Assembly (NCBI GenBank): GCA_016235585.1
Contig: JACRJY010000017.1
Location: forward strand, 1-35,110
Direction of reading: 5' to 3'
DNA from: Verrucomicrobiota bacterium
GTDB taxonomy: Bacteria; Verrucomicrobiota; Verrucomicrobiia; Limisphaerales; JACRJY01
Length of the DNA: 35,110 nt
The notes under the pieces were generated by a model. That model saw only the letters and a list, made by a program, of their open reading frames with translations. It did no database searches and was not told the origin of the DNA. Shown piece by piece: positions 30,765-35,110 of this stretch. The number at the start of each line of letters is the position of its first letter. Positions within the stretch are counted from its first letter, which is position 1. Both the position numbers and the translations under genes were made by a program.

Positions 30765-31268
30765 TCAGACGGTGACTTCCTTGAGCTTCGCGTTCATCTG
30801 GCGGATTTCATCGCGCAGTTTCGCGGCCCGCTCGAAGTCCTCCTCGGCGATGGCCTTTTCGAGCGACTTGTTGAGCGACTTCAACTTGTCCGCCAGCGCG
30901 CGGGTCTGCATCAACGCCTGCGGCATCTTGCCGGTGTGGCGTGTGCCGCGATGCATCGTCTTGAGCAAACCTTCCAGCCCCTCGGCGAAGGTGGTGTAGC
31001 ACTCGGAGCAGCCGAGCCGCCCGCTTTTCTTGAAGTCCGCCTGGGTAAAACCGCAGTTCGGGCACTTCAAGTCCTCGCTGCCGGGCGGCGAGATTTCCTG
31101 CGACGCGCCGAGGCCGTGGAGCAAGTCCGCCAGCGCGAACGCGCCGGGATCGCTCGCGCCCTTCTCCTTCGAGCAGGCTTCGCACAAGTCCACCTTGTGC
31201 GTTTTGTCGCCGACGATTTCCGTCAGGAAGACGGTGGCTTCTTTTTTTTGGCAGGCGCTGCAAAGCAT
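30765..31268 (-). CDS. mcsA: McsA-like zinc protein with UVR motif
   Basis: A 167-aa protein with four CxxC pairs: CSAC (3-6), CEAC (~29-32), CPNC (~69-72) and CSEC (~87-90), forming two zinc sites as in McsA. The C-terminus is a UvrB/UvrC (UVR) motif, KSLEKAIAEEDFERAAKLRDEI, used for binding Clp ATPase or McsB. McsA activates McsB kinase; the arrangement upstream of mcsB supports this identity. It lies 8 bp downstream of ilvE, so the three genes are probably one transcript, with a repeat element before mcsB. No Shine-Dalgarno motif precedes the ATG. Confidence 0.94.
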   Translation of the reverse strand: MLCSACQKKEATVFLTEIVGDKTHKVDLCEACSKEKGASDPGAFALADLLHGLGASQEISPPGSEDLKCPNCGFTQADFKKSGRLGCSECYTTFAEGLEGLLKTMHRGTRHTGKMPQALMQTRALADKLKSLNKSLEKAIAEEDFERAAKLRDEIRQMNAKLKEVTV

Positions 31269-31276
31269 AACGCAGC

Positions 31277-32143
31277 TTATATCGGCTCGCCGGACGTTTT
31301 CGTCAAGGCGTGGTAGCGCTCCATCAAGTTGCGTGTGACCTTGCCCGGTTTGCCGGTGCCGATGACGCGCCCGTCAATCTTCGTGATCGGCATGATTTCC
31401 GCGCCGGTGCCGGTCGCAAAACACTCATCCGCGCAATACAAGTCGTAACGGGTCAGGTTCGGCTCGCTCACCGGCCAGCCACCCTGTTCCGCCAGTTCAA
31501 TGACCGTCTCCCGTGTAATGCCATAAAGCGCCCCCGCCGACAGCGGCGGCGTGAACAGCTTGATGTTTTTCACGATAAAAATGTTTTGCACCGTGCATTC
31601 GGCGACAAAGCCTTCCGCGTTCAACAGAATCCCGTCTTCAGCGCCGGCGTTGTTCGCTTCGATTTTTGCGAGAATGTTGTTGAGGTAATTCAGCGATTTG
31701 ATCGCCGGATTGAGCGCGCTGACGAGATTGCGCGTCGTCGCGACCGTCACGATGGAAACCCCGCGCTCATAAGTTTCCGCCGGGTAGACCTGAATCTTGC
31801 CCGCGATGCAAATCACGGACGGCTTTTTGCAGTTGCTCGGGTTTAATCCGAGATTTCCCACGCCGCGCGTCACCACGAGGCGGATGTAGCCGTCGCGGAT
31901 TCTGTTTTTGCGGCACGTCTCGACCACCGCGCGCATCATCGCGGCGGGCGTCATCGGGATGGTGAGCAAAATCGCCTTGGCCGAGTAATACAACCGGTCA
32001 ATGTGTTCCTGCAGCTTGAAGACCCGCCCGTGATAGGCGCGGATGCCCTCAAACACACCGTCGCCGTAAAGCAACCCGTGGTCGAACACCGACACCTTCG
32101 CGTCGCGCTCGCCGAAAAATTTGCCGTCAATGTAGATTTTCAT
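31277..32143 (-). CDS. ilvE: Branched-chain aminotransferase (class IV, PLP-dependent)
   Basis: The 288-aa protein is a full-length fold-type IV aminotransferase. The family motifs are present: VFDHGLLYGDGVFEGIRAYHGRVF (19-42), the PLP-binding lysine K149 in NPAIKSLNYLNNILAK, the phosphate-binding GALYGITRETVIELA, and ATGTGAEIMPI near the C-terminus. The best match is IlvE, which transaminates the keto acids of Leu, Ile and Val with glutamate; D-amino acid transaminase and ADC lyase are the alternatives, but the EGIRAY and GTAEI-type motifs favour IlvE. It lies between recQ (upstream, 50 bp) and mcsA (8 bp downstream). Confidence 0.93.
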   Translation of the reverse strand: MKIYIDGKFFGERDAKVSVFDHGLLYGDGVFEGIRAYHGRVFKLQEHIDRLYYSAKAILLTIPMTPAAMMRAVVETCRKNRIRDGYIRLVVTRGVGNLGLNPSNCKKPSVICIAGKIQVYPAETYERGVSIVTVATTRNLVSALNPAIKSLNYLNNILAKIEANNAGAEDGILLNAEGFVAECTVQNIFIVKNIKLFTPPLSAGALYGITRETVIELAEQGGWPVSEPNLTRYDLYCADECFATGTGAEIMPITKIDGRVIGTGKPGKVTRNLMERYHALTKTSGEPI

Positions 32144-32193
32144 TCCGTCAAAGTCGCGGAACAGTAGGAAAGCGCCGCGCGCGGCGCAATCAA

Positions 32194-34488
32194 TTACTGC
32201 CCGGCTTGGGAACGCTTCTGCGCCGCGCGGAAGAGGCGCAGCTTGTGGTAGTCATAGCGCCCGCCCAGCGCGGTGTGCGCGCCGCTCAACAGGGCCCAGC
32301 CCATCTTGTCGAATGCCGCCGTCATCTCGCGCTCCTCCTCCGGCGTGAAGAACCGCCGCATCTCCAGCTCCTCGCCCGCGTCGAGCGCCGCCGCGAGGTG
32401 GCCGTAGATGGTGCCCTCCGTCACGCCGCGCTGCCGCGCGATGGCGGGCGGCTCCGTGCCGGCGCGGAACTGCCGCAGCGTGTCGCGCACGGTCTCGGTG
32501 AGCAACTGGCCGCGCGACTTCGCGGGCGCGGGCGGCGGGGTGAACGATTCCTCGGCGAACATCTGCCGGGGATTTTCCGCGAGGTGCGCGGAAATCTCGG
32601 CGCGAAACACGTCGCCAAACTCCCGCCGCTTCTTCTCGCCCATGCCGCTGATGCGCGTGAACTCGGCGTCCATGAGCGGATAAAACCGCGCCATCTGCCG
32701 CAGCGTCACGTCGGAGAAGATGATGTAGGACGGCACGCCGCGCTCGTCAGCCAGCCGCTTCCGCAGCGCGCGAAGCCGCTCGAAGAGCGCCTCGTCGCAG
32801 GCGATTTCGCCGGCGCGCGCGGCCTTCGCCTCCGGCGCGGCCATCGGTTTCGTGAGCGTGATTGTGCGGCGCTCCTTCAGCGCGGCCAACCCTTCGGCGG
32901 TGATTTCCAGCGTCGCAAATTTCCCCGTGTCCTGCCGCAGCAGGCCGAGCCGGAGCAGCTCGCGGCCAAAGGCGGCCCACTCGTTGCGCGTGTGCCCCGC
33001 GCCGATGTTGTAGGTGGAGAGCGTGTGGTGGTTCCACTGGCGGATTCTGTCCGTGTCACCGCCGGTGAGCACGGTCACGACGTGGTTCAGCCCGACGCTG
33101 AAGCCGCTCATCTGCCGGATGCGGACGACGCAGGAAAGCAGCTTCTGCGCGGCCAGCGTGCCGTCGAAGGTCTGGCGCGGCGCGAGGCAGTTGTCGCAGC
33201 CACCGCAGTTGAATAGTGGGGCAGGCGTCCCGCCTGCCTGCGCCGGCGAAGTTGGCACATTGTCGCTTCCACTTTGAACGCTCGCGCTGTAGCGCTCGCT
33301 GGACAGGCGGGACGCCCGTCCCACTACTTCTCCGAAATAATCCAGCAGCGCCACGCGCCGGCACTCGGCGCACTCGGCGTAGTGAACCATCTGCTGCAAC
33401 TGCTCGCGCGCCACGCGCTGCTCGGCCGCGTCGGACTTCTCGGCGATGAAGCGCATCTGCTTCTGCACGTCGCCCGCGCTGAAGAGCAGCAGGCATTCGC
33501 TCGGCAACCCGTCGCGGCCCGCGCGGCCCGTCTCCTGGTAGTAGCCCTCGACGTTCTTCGGCAAATCGTAGTGGATGACGAAGCGGACGTTCGGCTTGTT
33601 GATGCCCATGCCGAAAGCAATCGTCGCGCAGATGACGCGCACTTCGTCACGGAGGAATTTTTCCTGATTTTCGTCGCGCACCGCCTTGTCCAGCCCCGCG
33701 TGATACGGCGCGGCGGCGATGCCGTCCTCGGCGAGCTTGCCCGCGAGCGATTCCGCGCCCGCGCGGCTCGCGCAATAAATGATGCCGCACTCCTTCGCCC
33801 GCGCGCGGATGAATTCCAGCACCTGCCCGTAGGCGGCGGACTTCGGCGCGACGCGGTAGGTGAGATTGGGCCGGTTGAAGCTCGCGACATACACGCGCGC
33901 CTCGCGCAGGTGCAACTGCTCCACGATGTCCACGCGCACGCGCGCCGTGGCCGTGGCCGTGAGCGCCATGAACGGCGTGCCGGGGAAACGCTCGCGCAGC
34001 CCGCGCAACTGGCGGTATTCCGGGCGGAAATCGTGGCCCCACTCGCTGATGCAATGCGCCTCGTCCACCGCGACGGAGCTGATGTTCCACCGCTGCAAAT
34101 CGTCGAGGAAGCCCGGCAACATCAGCCGCTCCGGCGCGACGTAGAGCAGCTTGAACTCGCCGTTGTGCAGCCCGCGCAGCCGCGTCCGCGCCGCGTCCGC
34201 GCCGAGCGAGGAGTTGAGGAACGTCGCCGCCACGCCGTTGGCGCGCAGCGCGTCCACCTGGTCCTTCATCAGCGCGATGAGCGGCGAGATGACGACGGTG
34301 AGGCCGGGCCGGACGAGCGCGGGGAGCTGGAAGCAGAGCGACTTGCCGCCGCCCGTCGGCAGCAGCGCAAACGTGTCGCGCCCCGCCAGCGAGTCGCGGA
34401 TGATTTCCTCCTGCAACGGGCGGAACGTCGCGAAGCCGAAGGTCTGCTTCAGCACGGGCAGGAGCTGGGAATCGGATTCGGTTTTCAC
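32194..34488 (-). CDS. recQ: ATP-dependent DNA helicase RecQ with an in-frame repeat insertion
   Basis: The 764-aa protein has all helicase motifs: FRPLQEEII (Q motif region), LLPTGGGKS (43-50), the DEAH box VAVDEAHCISEWGHDFRPEY, TATATARV and QETGRAGRDG. A zinc-binding domain (AECRRVALLDYFGE ... CGGCDNC), winged helix (LNHVVTVLTGG...), HRDC (EALFERLRALRKRLADERGVP) and a C-terminal helix-turn-helix (PPAIARQRGVTEGTIYGHL) follow. It unwinds DNA 3'-5' in recombination and repair. A ~37-residue insert (about 389-425) separates the first zinc cysteine from the other three; it is the translation of a palindromic element. GTG 34488 is chosen; further upstream the frame runs into another repeat. Confidence 0.95.
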   Translation of the reverse strand: MKTESDSQLLPVLKQTFGFATFRPLQEEIIRDSLAGRDTFALLPTGGGKSLCFQLPALVRPGLTVVISPLIALMKDQVDALRANGVAATFLNSSLGADAARTRLRGLHNGEFKLLYVAPERLMLPGFLDDLQRWNISSVAVDEAHCISEWGHDFRPEYRQLRGLRERFPGTPFMALTATATARVRVDIVEQLHLREARVYVASFNRPNLTYRVAPKSAAYGQVLEFIRARAKECGIIYCASRAGAESLAGKLAEDGIAAAPYHAGLDKAVRDENQEKFLRDEVRVICATIAFGMGINKPNVRFVIHYDLPKNVEGYYQETGRAGRDGLPSECLLLFSAGDVQKQMRFIAEKSDAAEQRVAREQLQQMVHYAECAECRRVALLDYFGEVVGRASRLSSERYSASVQSGSDNVPTSPAQAGGTPAPLFNCGGCDNCLAPRQTFDGTLAAQKLLSCVVRIRQMSGFSVGLNHVVTVLTGGDTDRIRQWNHHTLSTYNIGAGHTRNEWAAFGRELLRLGLLRQDTGKFATLEITAEGLAALKERRTITLTKPMAAPEAKAARAGEIACDEALFERLRALRKRLADERGVPSYIIFSDVTLRQMARFYPLMDAEFTRISGMGEKKRREFGDVFRAEISAHLAENPRQMFAEESFTPPPAPAKSRGQLLTETVRDTLRQFRAGTEPPAIARQRGVTEGTIYGHLAAALDAGEELEMRRFFTPEEEREMTAAFDKMGWALLSGAHTALGGRYDYHKLRLFRAAQKRSQAGQ
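33214..33325. repeat. Inverted-repeat element inserted in frame in recQ
   Basis: AGTGGGGCAGGCGTCCCGCC (continuing CTG) at the left and its complement at 33304-33325 match at 20 of 22 positions, both differences being transitions. Each arm is itself palindromic (GGCGTCCCGCC type), and a GCGCTACAGCGC-like palindrome lies between. Translated on the minus strand it gives GRASRLSSERYSASVQ and AQAGGTPAP. Confidence 0.88.
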
Positions 34489-34546
34489 GCGCGCAACTGC
34501 GAACGAGAATTCATCCGCAGCGGAAAGTTGTCGAGCGAGTTGTCGA

Positions 34547-34611
34547 GGAGCGCGGGCAGCCTGCCCGCGTGAATCCAAAAGTGGATCCTGCGGGCGGGCC
34601 GCCCGTGCTCC
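34547..34611. repeat. Long hairpin element between carB and recQ
   Basis: GGAGCGCGGGCAGCCTGCCC (plus GCG) pairs with CGGGCGGGCCGCCCGTGCTCC, and between them ATCCA-AAAG-TGGAT makes a further 5-bp stem, so the 65 bp can fold as one long hairpin or as linked short ones. It lies 4 bp past the carB stop and could terminate carB transcription. It resembles the recQ insertion in its GGC/CCGCC-type arms. Confidence 0.7.
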
Positions 34612-34615
34612 GCGC

Positions 34616-35110
34616 TCAAGGATATTCCTGCACCGTCCGCACGGCGTAGCCGCTTTTCTTGAGCGCGGCGATGCCGAGGGCAGCGGCGCGCGCGCCGGAG
34701 AGCGTCGTCATGATGGGCGTGCCGGTGTAGACGGCGGTCGTGCGGATTTTGATTTCGTCCGCGCGCGGGGACTGGCCGGCGGGCGTGTTGATGACGAGTT
34801 GGATTTCCTTGTTCTTGAGCAGGTCAATGGCGTTGGGTCGGCCCTCGGCGAGCTTATAGATGCGCTGCACTTTCAACCCGGCCTTTTCCAGCACGGTCGC
34901 CGTGCCGCCGGTGGCGACCAGCTCAAAGCCCAGGTCAGTGAATTGCTTCCCCACCTCCGCCACGTGCTCCTTGTGCGCGTCGCTCACGCTCATGAAGACC
35001 TTGCCCTTGAGCGGCAGCGGCGAGTTCGCGGCCATCTGCGACTTGGCGTAGGCGACGCCCAGATCCGCGTCGAGTCCCATGACCTCGCCCGTGGAGCGCA
35101 TCTCGGGCGA
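34616..35110 (-). CDS. carB: Carbamoyl-phosphate synthase large subunit, C-terminal fragment
   Basis: The frame is open to the window edge, so only the last ~164 residues are seen. SPEMRSTGEVMGLD is the conserved end of the second ATP-grasp domain. After it comes the MGS-like allosteric domain: GKVFMSVSDAHKEHVAEVG, FELVATGGTATVLEKAG, IQLVINTPAGQSPRADEIKIR and TTLSGARAAALGIAAL. CarB makes carbamoyl phosphate from bicarbonate, ammonia from CarA, and two ATP, for arginine and pyrimidine synthesis. The MGS domain binds effectors such as UMP or ornithine. A long hairpin follows the stop, then recQ. Confidence 0.97.
   Translation of the reverse strand, partial: SPEMRSTGEVMGLDADLGVAYAKSQMAANSPLPLKGKVFMSVSDAHKEHVAEVGKQFTDLGFELVATGGTATVLEKAGLKVQRIYKLAEGRPNAIDLLKNKEIQLVINTPAGQSPRADEIKIRTTAVYTGTPIMTTLSGARAAALGIAALKKSGYAVRTVQEYP

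Noticed and set aside
34489-34578. Longer RecQ N-terminus
   Set aside because: The added 30 residues are partly the translation of the carB-recQ hairpin. RecQ similarity begins just after GTG 34488.

Overview
This window is a gene-dense, high-GC bacterial chromosome segment with about 29 protein genes, one of them interrupted and two cut by the window edges. I saw no rRNA, tRNA, CRISPR array, prophage module or complete insertion sequence. The gene mix suggests Verrucomicrobiota, perhaps the Pedosphaera/Limisphaera side. The pointers are a large exported multi-Ig-domain protein, a BatA/DUF58/vWA membrane operon, an exported ThuA-like protein, a Tat-exported sugar-isomerase-like TIM barrel, McsA/McsB outside the Firmicutes, and many short palindromic and heptameric repeats. 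That placement is inference. Most starts have no Shine-Dalgarno sequence.

Layout, left to right. 1-465 is the C-terminus of pyruvate phosphate dikinase, followed by a strong terminator. 635-1713 (minus) holds a single-domain response regulator translationally coupled to an upstream gene that carries an in-frame TGA. 2062-2535 is a pyridoxamine-phosphate-oxidase-like stress protein. 2706-8619 is a minus-strand signalling and stress block: PocR-AraC regulator, Hsp20, a DUF2934 protein, PAS histidine kinase, Rcp1-like receiver, REC-PAS-HisKA_3 kinase and NarL-type regulator. The last four are nearly contiguous or overlapping. Divergent from it, 8793-12078 encodes an ExeA-like ATPase, a GspB-like protein and a pseudouridine synthase/methyltransferase fusion, joined by 4-bp overlaps. 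12227-16259 (minus) holds the Ig-repeat surface protein, a PHP-family histidinol-phosphatase-like enzyme and a DCC-family protein. 16378-17469 is an exported ThuA-rhodanese fusion.

17478-24173 (minus) is an operon with touching or closely spaced genes: DUF58, a kinase-like gene resembling the 'polyvalent protein' kinases of mobile elements, a BatA-like vWA protein and a second vWA/GATase-like membrane protein. No MoxR ATPase is present in the window. 24575-26392 is an APC permease with a UspA-like tail. 26584-28794 holds a Tat-exported TIM-barrel protein and an exported endonuclease/exonuclease/phosphatase-family protein. 28892-29407 is a small secreted DUF3859-like protein. 29448-32143 is ilvE-mcsA-mcsB, preceded by recQ and the C-terminus of carB.

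The most distinctive layer is the repeats. At least seven inverted-repeat elements and four heptamer tandem arrays lie in the window. Two palindromic elements and two or three heptamer arrays are translated in frame inside genes: recQ (in the zinc-binding domain), the PHP phosphatase, the RluA-methyltransferase fusion, and possibly the EEP protein. One intergenic element, between mcsA and mcsB, shows a compensatory base change between its two hairpins. The two leads I would follow first are these repeat insertions in conserved enzymes and the polyvalent-type kinase inside the vWA operon.
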